Part shown: piece by piece, positions 29,779-37,303 of the stretch
Layout: every line of letters begins with the position of its first letter
Numbering within the stretch: position 1 is the first letter of the stretch
Source: Fibrobacterales bacterium Fibro_02
GTDB lineage: Bacteria; Fibrobacterota; Fibrobacteria; Fibrobacterales; Fibrobacteraceae
Direction: 5' to 3'
NCBI GenBank assembly: GCA_001603905.1
Contig: LVAE01000011.1
Coordinates: 1 to 63,053, forward strand
Length of the DNA: 63,053 nucleotides
Position numbers and translations under genes: made by a program
Notes under the pieces: model-generated
The model's input: the letters and a program-made list of their open reading frames with translations, nothing else
The model's database searches: none
What the model was told of the DNA's origin: nothing

Positions 29779-30409
29779 AGCGGAACTCCTTTGTGGCTTT
29801 CTGCGCCACGGGGAAACCGCCCAGCTGCGCGGGGCTAAACTTCCACTGTCTTACAGCCTTCAGAGCTTCGTTGTCAAATCCATATCCGGGCGGCTCCTGC
29901 GTAAGCACCTGAGCCTGCGCCACGTCGCCATACACGTCAATCACAATCAAGACCTTCACGTAACCCGAAACGCCCATGCGCTTCGCCTTTTCGGGGAACT
30001 TCGGCTGGATTTCACGCAACACCTGTGCCTGTTCATCCACCTCGCCCGCTTCGTAAACGACATTTTCCATCGAGCCCGTCCCTACGGCCACGCCATCGCC
30101 GGCGGCACCGCGCGCAAGCGAGAGGTCCATCTGGAAATTCTGGCTGCGGGACACGCCCATATTCGCAGAAATCTTGAACGGGTTCGGGTTCATCACGGTC
30201 CGCAACACCTTCTGCTTGACCTCGGGCTTCTTTTCGCTCACTAAAACCTCGACTTCCGTCACCGATTCCAGTTCCTTTTCCGTCTTGACGCCCTTATCGA
30301 AGAAAAGCGTATTGATGACCGGAATCGCAAGGAAGAACACCGCGCTCACCACGAAGGAGAGCACCAATGCCAACGGGAAGCGGAAATATTTAGCGAAAAA
30401 ATCAAGCAT
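29768..30409 (-). CDS. tonB: TonB-family energy transducer
   Basis: 213 residues. One N-terminal membrane segment (LALVLSFVVSAVFFLAIPVI) is followed by a short periplasmic linker without the long Pro-Lys stretch of enteric TonB, and then a TonB C-terminal domain from about 125 (QPKFPEKAKRMGVSGYVKVL, VLTQEPPGYGFDNEALKAVR, WKFSPA). It carries proton-motive energy from ExbB/ExbD to outer-membrane receptors. The short linker resembles TonB2 proteins that rely on an added partner. The TPR gene starts inside its last codons. A heptad repeat separates it from exbD. Confidence 0.88.
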   Translation of the reverse strand: MLDFFAKYFRFPLALVLSFVVSAVFFLAIPVINTLFFDKGVKTEKELESVTEVEVLVSEKKPEVKQKVLRTVMNPNPFKISANMGVSRSQNFQMDLSLARGAAGDGVAVGTGSMENVVYEAGEVDEQAQVLREIQPKFPEKAKRMGVSGYVKVLIVIDVYGDVAQAQVLTQEPPGYGFDNEALKAVRQWKFSPAQLGGFPVAQKATKEFRFVN

Positions 30410-30415
30410 ATAACA

Positions 30416-30484
30416 GTTAGAAGTAGGAAGTAGGAAGTAGGAAGCTTTAAAACTGTCTACTGCCTACTGTCTACCGTCTACTCA
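30416..30484. repeat. Heptad inverted-repeat element between exbD and tonB
   Basis: The left arm is GTAGGAA repeated (30423-30444) and the right arm GTCTACT, GCCTACT, GTCTACC, GTCTACT (30455-30482). Both have a 7-bp period and are partly complementary around a CTTTAAAA loop. It fills the whole intergenic gap and may reduce downstream expression or protect the mRNA end. Confidence 0.8.
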
Positions 30485-30889
30485 CTCCTCCTCCTTATTT
30501 GCCGAAATAGAGACCTTGCGTACCTTGGCCAAGTTACATTCATCGAGGATATCCACCACTACCCCGTTAGGAGCATCGCGGTCACTCACGATAATCACCG
30601 GACGGTCAGGCGCTTCGGCCATCATCTGGCGCAGCACCGTGTTGAGCGTCGTCAGGTTCACCTGAGTCTCGTTGATGTGAATCGTGCCCTGACGCGTCAC
30701 ACCAATCAAGATGCTTTCCTTCGCCAAGTCCTTCGCCGAACTGGCCTTGGGCTTGGTCACGTCAACGCCCGTCTCGCGGGTAAAAGTCGAGGTTACGATA
30801 AAGAAGATGAGCAGGATAAACACCATGTCGAGCATCGGCGACACGTCTATTTTTCCTGCGTCCTGCGAACGTTTACGAATAAAACTCAT
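30482..30889 (-). CDS. exbD: ExbD/TolR-type proton channel subunit
   Basis: 135 residues. A single N-terminal membrane helix (ISPMLDMVF-type: DVSPMLDMVFILLIFFIVTS) carries the conserved Asp that takes up protons, and a periplasmic ExbD/TolR domain follows (VIIVSDRDAPNGVVVDILDE). It works with ExbB to energise TonB. Its start codon shares one base with the exbB stop (TAATG), so the two are translationally coupled. Confidence 0.93.
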   Translation of the reverse strand: MSFIRKRSQDAGKIDVSPMLDMVFILLIFFIVTSTFTRETGVDVTKPKASSAKDLAKESILIGVTRQGTIHINETQVNLTTLNTVLRQMMAEAPDRPVIIVSDRDAPNGVVVDILDECNLAKVRKVSISANKEEE

Positions 30890-31707
30890 TATTTCACCTC
30901 AGAATTTTCACTATGGATCCCGTCGCTCGTTCCACTCACTCCAGGATGACTTTGGGAGGAAGATTCAGTTGCGTCGCTCCTTTCAGTTCCGAACGCAATT
31001 TCGCGCTTTCCAGGATGACATTGGGAAGAACCTTCAGTTGCGTTATTCACTCCAGGATGACTTCCATCAGCGGAAAACACATAAGACTCGTACTTCAGGG
31101 CTTCGCTCCATGCCTCTTTTTCGACATTTTCAACGCGACCCGACAAGAAGTTGTAGGCAAGCATCAGCGGGAATGCCACCAAAAGTCCCGCCTGCGTCGT
31201 GAGAAGCGCTTCGGAAATGCCGTCGGCCAACAGCACCGGGTTTCCGAAACCGAAAAGCTGAATCGTCTCGAAGGTATGCACCATGCCGGACACCGTACCC
31301 AGAAGGCCAAGCATCGGGGCAATCGCCGCACAAGTAGAAATCGTCCGCAGCGACCTGGACAAGCTCACCGAAATGCGGTGACGCGTTTCTTCCATCGCAT
31401 TGCGAACCGCAACAGGGCCCTGGCCGCGATACCTGCGAACATCCGAAGCTAGCGCGTAAAAATAACCGTAACGACGGCGTTCCAGTTTCTTGAAAGCAAC
31501 GTCTTCGCCGCTCTTTTTCAAAGTGCGCCAGAAGCCACCGAGACCATTGATGTTGCCGCCTCTCAGCATAAAATAATAGCCGTAGCGTTCAATCATCAGA
31601 AACCAGCCGAACCACCCCAGAATAAATATAGGGGCAAGCACCCAGCCACCGCGAAACACGATGGCCATAGCCGCTTCGATAACCGATATTTGATTGACGG
31701 CTTCCAA
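30889..31707 (-). CDS. exbB: ExbB/TolQ-type proton channel subunit with repeat-derived tail
   Basis: 272 residues from a TTG at 31707, preceded by AAGGA 7 nt upstream and placed directly after the stop codon of the upstream gene (an ATG at 31668 is an alternative). Three membrane segments are visible: WVLAPIFILGWFGWFLMIE, the MLGLLGTVSGMVHTFETIQ helix and the LLTTQAGLLVAFPLMLAYNF helix. This is the standard MotA/TolQ/ExbB layout. After about residue 210 the protein continues with 60 or so residues encoded by a REP-like array (GSHPGVNNATEGSSQCHPG), which has no counterpart in the family and is hydrophilic. It is coupled to exbD by TAATG. Confidence 0.92.
   Translation of the reverse strand: MEAVNQISVIEAAMAIVFRGGWVLAPIFILGWFGWFLMIERYGYYFMLRGGNINGLGGFWRTLKKSGEDVAFKKLERRRYGYFYALASDVRRYRGQGPVAVRNAMEETRHRISVSLSRSLRTISTCAAIAPMLGLLGTVSGMVHTFETIQLFGFGNPVLLADGISEALLTTQAGLLVAFPLMLAYNFLSGRVENVEKEAWSEALKYESYVFSADGSHPGVNNATEGSSQCHPGKREIAFGTERSDATESSSQSHPGVSGTSDGIHSENSEVK
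30913..31062. repeat. REP-like array translated as the ExbB C-terminal tail
   Basis: It starts with TGGATCCCGTCGCTCGTTCC and contains three CCAGGATGAC ends (30941, 31011, 31052), separated by similar GAA(G/C)(A/C)TTCAGTTGCGT segments. The exbB frame reads through all of it. Confidence 0.8.
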
Positions 31708-33267
31708 CTACTTTTCCTTAATCCAGAGGGCGTTCAGCACGGTGAGACCGGCGCTTTCCATACGGGTGCGCAAGGCATCGGCGCGGTTCATCAAGAAGGT
31801 ATGAATCAACTGCAGCGGAATCGCAACGATAAGGCCCGCTTCAGTCGTCACGAGAGCAATCGAAATGCCACCCGCCAAAAGCTTCGGGTCAGAAGTACCA
31901 TGCATCGTAATCACGTCGAAAAGTTCGATCATACCCATCACCGTACCCAAGAGGCCGAGCAACGGAGCTGTCGCAGCAAACACAGAAATCCAGGTGAGGC
32001 CCGATTCCAGTTTCGGGACATCGGCACTGAACAATTCTTCGAGAGCCTTCTCGGCACCTTCGCGGCCTGCATAATTCTTGGCAAGCACCGTCTTGAGCAC
32101 CTTGCCCACCTTGCCGTGAGCCTTTGCCGACAACTGACGGGCCGTATCGATATCACCCTTCTTCAAGGCCTTGATGCAGCGCCTTGTCGAAAGTCCACCG
32201 AAGCCCACCACCATGAGCCACACGAAACGCCACAAGGCAACCAACAAGCCGAGAGCAAATAGCGTCACGATCGGATACATCAGGATGCCACCGTTCTTGA
32301 AGAATTCGCGGAGTTCATCCTTCCAGGTCTTTTCCTGATGGTTCGCCATTTCCGAAGAAAGCTCCGTACTCAAGAGCACATCGACCGGTACCATCGAATA
32401 AGCGGAATCCTTCGAGCTTGTAAAGGCCTTGCTGATTTCGGACTTCGTATCGGGAGTCAAGTTTTCCTGCCAGCTAAAGGCGCGCTTTTTCTCGCCCGCC
32501 ACCGGGAGCATCAATGCCGCCGGATGCAAACCGTTGATATCGACGGCATTTGCCATCTGCATCGCATAGAGGCCTCCCAAGCGCAAGCGGTTTCCCTGGG
32601 CCACGGCCGAGCCGAAAACAAGTTCCGCATTTTCCAGCTGAATTTCACGGGTAAAGGCAAGTTCGCCCTTCGCCACGTTCAAGAGAGCAATCGCAATACG
32701 AACCGGATCGTCGCGGTAAAGGCCCATTTCCTTCTTCACCTTGTTCTGCGCTTCGACGCGGTCAGCAATCTTAAAGGGAATTCCCTGTTCAGCAAACTTC
32801 GCAAGTGTCTCCAGGCGTTCGGGGCCAGCCGCAAGCGACAGGTACTCAGCACGGGCCTTTTCGGCCTGCAACTTGACCTGCGCCAAGTCCTCGCGGGCCA
32901 CACGCACGTCCTCGAACAGACGCGCACGTTCCGACATCAGAGCATCGACCTTTTCCTTGCTTTCGTTGTACTTTTCGTTAAAGAGTTCGCGTTCCTGATT
33001 CGCCGTTTCGCGGTCCTTCCAGCGGGCAGCGACGGCCATATCACGCTTCTTGCGGGCTTCTTCAAGGTCCGCCTTTGCGCTGTTGAGCGCAGCACGTTTC
33101 TTCACCGCATCGATATCGGAGTTCTGCTGCGCAAAGGAAAGAGGAGCCAACGTAGCGAGAGCCGCAACAAAGACGAAAGAGGAGAGACGAGAGACGAGAG
33201 ATTTATTAGAAGCAATCTTTCGTCTTTGGTCTGTAGCGAGCTTGCGAGCGTTCTTTAGTCTAAACAT
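31708..33267 (-). CDS. ttpC: TtpC-like MotA/TolQ/ExbB protein with periplasmic coiled coil
   Basis: 519 residues. A signal peptide (FVFVAALATLAPLSFA, then QQN) is followed by a long coiled coil (about 55-150, many Glu/Arg/Ala heptads), a periplasmic middle part, and a C-terminal TolQ/ExbB channel domain with three membrane segments (GGILMYPIVTLFALGLLVAL near 325, LLGLLGTVMGMIELFDVI, LVTTEAGLIVAIPLQLIHTF). This extra ExbB-like subunit, TtpC, is the hallmark of TonB2 systems described in Vibrio. GGAGGG lies before the ATG, and the start is directly after the DUF3450 gene stop codon. Residues about 4-33 are encoded by a heptad repeat element that runs into the signal-peptide core. Confidence 0.88.
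   Translation of the reverse strand: MFRLKNARKLATDQRRKIASNKSLVSRLSSFVFVAALATLAPLSFAQQNSDIDAVKKRAALNSAKADLEEARKKRDMAVAARWKDRETANQERELFNEKYNESKEKVDALMSERARLFEDVRVAREDLAQVKLQAEKARAEYLSLAAGPERLETLAKFAEQGIPFKIADRVEAQNKVKKEMGLYRDDPVRIAIALLNVAKGELAFTREIQLENAELVFGSAVAQGNRLRLGGLYAMQMANAVDINGLHPAALMLPVAGEKKRAFSWQENLTPDTKSEISKAFTSSKDSAYSMVPVDVLLSTELSSEMANHQEKTWKDELREFFKNGGILMYPIVTLFALGLLVALWRFVWLMVVGFGGLSTRRCIKALKKGDIDTARQLSAKAHGKVGKVLKTVLAKNYAGREGAEKALEELFSADVPKLESGLTWISVFAATAPLLGLLGTVMGMIELFDVITMHGTSDPKLLAGGISIALVTTEAGLIVAIPLQLIHTFLMNRADALRTRMESAGLTVLNALWIKEK
33171..33262. repeat. Heptad inverted-repeat element within ttpC signal sequence
   Basis: The left arm has GACGAGA units (33186-33201) and related AGACGAAAGAGGA; the right arm has TTTCGTC/TTTGGTC/TTTAGTC units interrupted by GCGAGCTTGCGAGC. 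The right end (CTGTAG...GTTCTTT-GTCTA) matches the element at 29676-29766 closely. It is translated in frame. Confidence 0.8.
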
Positions 33268-34062
33268 CTACTTGCCCTCCTTCGGAATTGCAACGGGAAT
33301 CGTCACAAGCCTAGGAGCAGTCTTTCCTTCGGCCACCTTCATTACATCCTTCAATACCGAGCGCATGTTCAAGTCGTCGGATACATTCTTCCAACTGTAA
33401 CCGCCATCGCCTGTCCGAGCAAGCCAGAGCACGTCGTTGCCGTCGTTGCTCACGAATACAGAAGACACTGCACCATAGCGCAAGAATGTTCCGGGAACGT
33501 TGCGAGCATCCACCTGCAGGAATCCCTTGTAGACTTCGGTCGTGTAACCAAGGCGGATTCGGTCGTAGAAGACCTCGAGCGTACGGTTGAGACCGTCGTC
33601 GGCCTCGATGAGTCCCTTATGCAGCTGGTTCGCAATTTCCTGCACACTCTTGATAGTCTCGTCGTTCCGGTAAGGGAAGTCCGACTCAAACACCGGCACC
33701 AGCGAATCAATCACCTTCGCCAGCGATTCACCGTACTTGGCCTTACGGTTTTCAAAGTACTTGACCGTTCCCATGGCCTTCTGACGGGCATCGGCCAGGT
33801 TCTTGAGTTCAGCCTTCAGGGAATCGATTTCAGCCTTCAAGGTCTTGTTCTGCGAAGCAAGGGCCTGCACCTTCTTGCGCCCGACCTCGACAAACTCGGA
33901 ATGGCGTTTCTTTTCGGCGTCGTGAAGCGACTTTTCACGAGCAGTTTCAGCTTCCACCGACTTGATCTGGCGGCGAACGCTCTCTACCGTTTCCTGCGCC
34001 TGCGAGAACACGCCCGCCAGACACAGACAAAGAAAGATCTTAGAGAACAAATGAAATTTCAT
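33268..34062 (-). CDS. DUF3450 periplasmic protein of the TonB2-type operon
   Basis: About 264 residues from the ATG at 34062 (frame open upstream without homology). A signal peptide (FSKIFLCLCLAGVFSQAQE) is followed by a coiled coil over about 25-115 and a C-terminal domain (SLVPVFESDFPYRNDET, RIRLGYTTEVYKG, GTFLRYGAVSSVFVSNDG, LWLARTGDGGYSW) that matches the DUF3450 pattern. In gammaproteobacteria this family sits first in ttpC-exbB2-exbD2-tonB2 clusters, as here. Its task is not known; a periplasmic scaffold or regulator of the channel is likely. It is the first gene of the six-gene operon. Confidence 0.85.
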   Translation of the reverse strand: MKFHLFSKIFLCLCLAGVFSQAQETVESVRRQIKSVEAETAREKSLHDAEKKRHSEFVEVGRKKVQALASQNKTLKAEIDSLKAELKNLADARQKAMGTVKYFENRKAKYGESLAKVIDSLVPVFESDFPYRNDETIKSVQEIANQLHKGLIEADDGLNRTLEVFYDRIRLGYTTEVYKGFLQVDARNVPGTFLRYGAVSSVFVSNDGNDVLWLARTGDGGYSWKNVSDDLNMRSVLKDVMKVAEGKTAPRLVTIPVAIPKEGK

Positions 34063-34152
34063 ACCCGAAAAATACAAAGAACCGCAGCCACTAGACCACG
34101 GTTCCATGTGAGAAATAGCGTTTTTTACTCAATAGTTGGATTCTACGACTCA

Positions 34153-34214
34153 GTCATTCTCGACCGAAGGGAGGGAATCCAGCGCTGGATCCCGTCGCTA
34201 CGCTCCAGGATGAC
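34153..34214. repeat. REP-like palindrome, intergenic type copy
   Basis: GTCATTCTCGACCGAAGGGA... and ...CGCTACGCTCCAGGATGAC face each other around AATCCAGCGCTGGATC. This full 62-bp copy shows the family consensus. It lies 3 bp after the stop codon of the minus-strand ankyrin gene... on its downstream side being the neighbour at 34218, and upstream of the TonB2 operon. Confidence 0.85.
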
Positions 34215-34217
34215 CTA

Positions 34218-34955
34218 CTACTTCTTGGAATCCTTGAAGTACTGCGGAGTATTCTTGGCGCCGGCCTTCTTCAGGGCCTTGATCAGGCGGGTATAGCCTT
34301 CGTTGGTCGCCCAGTCGAGCACAGAATAGCCCTGACCGCACTTGGCGTTCACGTCGACACCCTTGTTGATGAGGAACATCATGGCGTCATACTGTCCATT
34401 CTTCACCGTCCAGTGAATCGGGAGGTAACCATCTGCACTGCGCTGATCGAGCGGAGCACCGGCATCGGCCAGAACTTCGAGCATGTCGACCTTACCGGTC
34501 TTTGCGGCGAGAAGCACTGCAGTACCGAGAGTCTGCGGTTCAGCACCTTCGGCCTTGAGCTGAGTCAGAAGGCGGTTCACCACTTCCTTGTTGCCCATCA
34601 TCACGGCATTGTCAATCACAGCTTCGCCGTTGCCATTCTTGACATCGGCCTTTGCACCGTGATCGAACAGGTAGTTCAGCACGACCATGTTGCCCTTGTT
34701 GGCAGCAATGGCCACGGCATTGTTGCCGTTGTCTGCCGGAGCATCGATTTCGAAGGATGCCTGCAGGAAAATCGTCATCTTGGCGGTATCGCCACTAGCG
34801 GCGTACGAAACAAACTGGTTCGGGGTGAAGGGAATCTGCTGCTTGGTCAGGTACTTACGCACGGACTGCGGGTCGTTCGGGTCCATCTTGTCGTTACAGC
34901 CGGTAACGGTCATCATCAATGCAGCGGCACAGAGAGCCAACATCTGTTTCTTCAT
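34218..34955 (-). CDS. Ankyrin-repeat lipoprotein
   Basis: 245 residues. The lipobox VTGC anchors the protein at Cys20. Ankyrin repeats run from about 75 to 235 (NGNNAVAIAANKGNMVVLNY, NGEAVIDNAVMMGNKEVVNR, ADGYLPIHWTVKNGQYDAMM, CGQGYSVLDWATNEGYTRLI). It is probably a periplasmic or outer-membrane protein-binding module; no enzyme domain is present. TTGGAG lies before the ATG. It lies between ppa and the TonB2 operon on the same strand; the ppa terminator isolates it above and a REP element follows it. Confidence 0.88.
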   Translation of the reverse strand: MKKQMLALCAAALMMTVTGCNDKMDPNDPQSVRKYLTKQQIPFTPNQFVSYAASGDTAKMTIFLQASFEIDAPADNGNNAVAIAANKGNMVVLNYLFDHGAKADVKNGNGEAVIDNAVMMGNKEVVNRLLTQLKAEGAEPQTLGTAVLLAAKTGKVDMLEVLADAGAPLDQRSADGYLPIHWTVKNGQYDAMMFLINKGVDVNAKCGQGYSVLDWATNEGYTRLIKALKKAGAKNTPQYFKDSKK

Positions 34956-35025
34956 AAAAATCTACTCCAAATGAGGTTTTGCTTAATTTTGGTCTAAAAA
35001 ATAAACATTTTTTTGACAATAAATA

Positions 35026-35066
35026 CAAAAAAACTCTATTTAGAACTTTTTTTTACCAAATAGAGT
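35026..35066 (-). terminator. Terminator of ppa
   Basis: The minus strand reads ACTCTATTT...AAATAGAGT, a perfect 9-bp stem with a 16-nt loop, then TTTTTTT. It lies 32 bp past the ppa stop codon. Confidence 0.85.
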
Positions 35067-35098
35067 CTCGCTTTAAGCGTATTGTGAAAACAACGTCG

Positions 35099-35689
35099 TT
35101 AAATCAATTCGTCAGCAGACAAGTTGTCGCCACTTTCGGGTTCCTGGTAGCAGGTTTCAGGGACCTGGACCTGCATCTGGAAATAGGCCTTGTGGGCGGC
35201 AATCACGCGTTCGCGGGCAAAGGCGGCGTCCTTCCATTCGCCAATCTGCACGTCCTTGCCTTCGAGTTCCTTGTAGTTCTGGAAGAAGTTCCTGGTAATG
35301 CGGAGGAACATCTGGTCCACGTCGCTAATATCCTTGATCGGGCGCGGGTTGAAAGTCGGAACACCGAGAACCTTGTAGTCCTTCTTGCCACCATCGGTCA
35401 TGTCCAGGGCGCCAATCACGCGGCAGGTGCAGACCGTTCCCGTCATCATGGATGCCGGGCTGTAAATCAACATATCAAGAGCATCGCCATCGTCGGCCTT
35501 GGTGCTCGGGATAAAGCCATAAGTACAGGGATAACTCATCGAGCTGAGCAGGCAACGGTCCAAGCGGAACACGTGCAGGCGTTCATCATATTCGTACTTG
35601 AGATTAGTGTCCTTGCCGATTTCCACTACGCAATCCACTTCGAACGGGTACTTGCGACCAATCGGGAGATCCAAATAATTAATTGCCAT
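35099..35689 (-). CDS. ppa: Inorganic pyrophosphatase, family I
   Basis: 196 residues. It hydrolyses pyrophosphate and so pulls biosynthetic reactions forward. Metal-binding residues are in DDGDALDMLIYSP near 66 (usually DGDPLD) and in the VLGVPTFNPRPIKDISDVDQ region. YPCTYGFIPST is the family signature around residue 53. The form is slightly longer than the E. coli enzyme, with a short acidic C-terminal tail. GGAG lies 5 nt before the ATG. It is a single-gene unit with its own terminator. Confidence 0.95.
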   Translation of the reverse strand: MAINYLDLPIGRKYPFEVDCVVEIGKDTNLKYEYDERLHVFRLDRCLLSSMSYPCTYGFIPSTKADDGDALDMLIYSPASMMTGTVCTCRVIGALDMTDGGKKDYKVLGVPTFNPRPIKDISDVDQMFLRITRNFFQNYKELEGKDVQIGEWKDAAFARERVIAAHKAYFQMQVQVPETCYQEPESGDNLSADELI

Positions 35690-35784
35690 TTATACTCCAA
35701 GGGCCCACCAATGAGCCCATTTCATTTTTTTTTTATTACAATACGGTAAATTTAACATTTATTTACAATTTTTCAAGGGGTAGG

Positions 35785-37119
35785 TTATCTGCTGCGCCAA
35801 CGCGACGAAGTCACCTTGTCAAAGAGCCCGAAGTAGAATGCGGGTTCTCCCCTATCGGGCCTATAGCCCACTTCAAAGCGGATACGGTCTAGTGCGGGAA
35901 TCACCAGATGCAGGCCCCCATAGACAGCGCCCTCATAATCGTCCCAGCCGGGTCGGCCGCTATCCCACAAAAGGCTTCCGTCGAAACCCGCCACCAGCTG
36001 CACGCCATAGAAGAAGTTGACTCCCATGACACTGGCCGCGTGGCGCTCCATCAAAACAAAGCGTTCCTCAAGAGTCAGCAGGACCTCGTGGACACCCAGA
36101 CGCACCGAATCGGCACCGTCCTCTTTTCCGCCGAGCGCACTGCCGCCACGGCCGCGGAAAGTATTCGGGCCACCGTGATAATAATAGTCGTAGAATTTCA
36201 CATCACCCGGACGATAACGGGCAAGCGCAGTCGCTCCGGTCACGAACCGGCTCAAGGTCCAGTAGGCACGGGCATCCGTCAAAAGCTCCCAGTAGTTTTC
36301 GCCGCCCATATTCTTACAGTTCTTGTCCACAGACATGTCGCAATCGGAATCGTCGCCAAGCCCTACGTGAGTCAGCATGTATTCGTAGTAGATGCCCTTA
36401 CGGGTATCGAGCTTACTGTCGCGGAAATCAAACGCAAAACCCAAACCGAATTCAGGCAAGAAATCGGCATCCTTCAGCACACGACCTGCAACCGTTCCTA
36501 GGAGAGAAAGATGCGGCAACATCTCGTAATCCAAGTCAAGGTCCACAAGCCAGCTGTCGTCCTGGTAGCCATGGATGTCATCGTAGCTGTCGGTGCGCAG
36601 GAACTCAAAATTCCAGCCAAGCGGAAGGCCGAACAGGTATGGCGAACTCACATAGAAAGCGTACTCGTTATTTTCGAGGAACGGATCCGTCGAAGTACGG
36701 TACTGCACCTCGGCACGGATGTCTTCGCCAAGGACATTAAGGTTCGCAAGCGCAAGGCCGATCATCAGCCCGTCGCGATCGGTTTCCTTCCCTGCCGGAG
36801 ACGGAATCCAGCGGAAAATTTCCTTGAAGGAATAGGTGAGGTTTGAGGCTTGCTCACACGAAACCGTGATTTCGGTGAACAGGTCCAAGTCCTGCAGGCG
36901 ACGTTTTTCCGCCTCGAACTTTTCGGCAGAGAACGGCTCGCCCACGCGGTTCAACAGTTCTCGTTCCACCACGCGGGGTTTCGTATGTTCTAGCCCTTCC
37001 AAATGGATAGACGAAATGACCGTACCATCAGGACAACCTTTAGCAGGGGCATCGTCAGCCCATACCGCAGCCACCCCAAAAGACAAGGCAAGCACAGCTA
37101 TTTTTACAAATCTTGTCAT
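35785..37119 (-). CDS. Omp85/TamA-like outer-membrane protein with one POTRA domain
   Basis: About 444 residues from the ATG at 37119 (AGGA 5 nt upstream; the upstream open frame has no homology). The signal peptide is TRFVKIAVLALSFGVAAVWA. Residues about 30-95 look like one POTRA domain (VISSIHLEGLEHTKPRVVER, RLQDLDLFTEITVSCE). The rest is a beta-barrel with the Omp85 hallmark GGPNTFRGRGGSALG near 330 (the GG.N.RGY/F class) and a barrel end in FYFGLFDK. It is short for BamA (one POTRA, not five), so it is more like a minimal TamA/ShlB-type or patatin-associated barrel. The substrate is unknown. A hairpin-rich spacer separates it from the divergent gene at 37304. Confidence 0.8.
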   Translation of the reverse strand: MTRFVKIAVLALSFGVAAVWADDAPAKGCPDGTVISSIHLEGLEHTKPRVVERELLNRVGEPFSAEKFEAEKRRLQDLDLFTEITVSCEQASNLTYSFKEIFRWIPSPAGKETDRDGLMIGLALANLNVLGEDIRAEVQYRTSTDPFLENNEYAFYVSSPYLFGLPLGWNFEFLRTDSYDDIHGYQDDSWLVDLDLDYEMLPHLSLLGTVAGRVLKDADFLPEFGLGFAFDFRDSKLDTRKGIYYEYMLTHVGLGDDSDCDMSVDKNCKNMGGENYWELLTDARAYWTLSRFVTGATALARYRPGDVKFYDYYYHGGPNTFRGRGGSALGGKEDGADSVRLGVHEVLLTLEERFVLMERHAASVMGVNFFYGVQLVAGFDGSLLWDSGRPGWDDYEGAVYGGLHLVIPALDRIRFEVGYRPDRGEPAFYFGLFDKVTSSRWRSR

Positions 37120-37173
37120 TAATCCTAAATTAGAAAATTTTGCCTTCGCAGTAGTGCACAAACGAGTGTCGCA

Positions 37174-37233
37174 CAAGCAAGTTCTCTTGCTTGTATGACC
37201 GAGTGCAGTCACTGACGCCGTAGGCGTCCACTC
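37174..37233. repeat. Two adjacent hairpins in a divergent promoter gap
   Basis: CAAGCAAG-TTCT-CTTGCTTG (37174-37193) is a perfect 8-bp hairpin. GAGTG...GACGCC-GTA-GGCGTC-CACTC (37201-37233) is a nested hairpin. They lie between two divergent starts. The role is unknown; it could be another repeat family. Confidence 0.6.
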
Positions 37234-37303
37234 CGAGCCGGGTCCCCTCCCGCATAAATCATTTATTTTTCTATATTTTCTTTCGTAAAGAAAAGAGGTT
37301 TTT

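Noticed and set aside
29676..33262. Heptad arrays considered as a CRISPR array
   Set aside because: Units are 7 bp and contiguous, without unique spacers, and no cas genes are present.
37120..37303. Possible tRNA in the divergent gap
   Set aside because: The hairpins do not form a cloverleaf, there is no T-loop GGTTCGAATCC-like segment and no acceptor stem.
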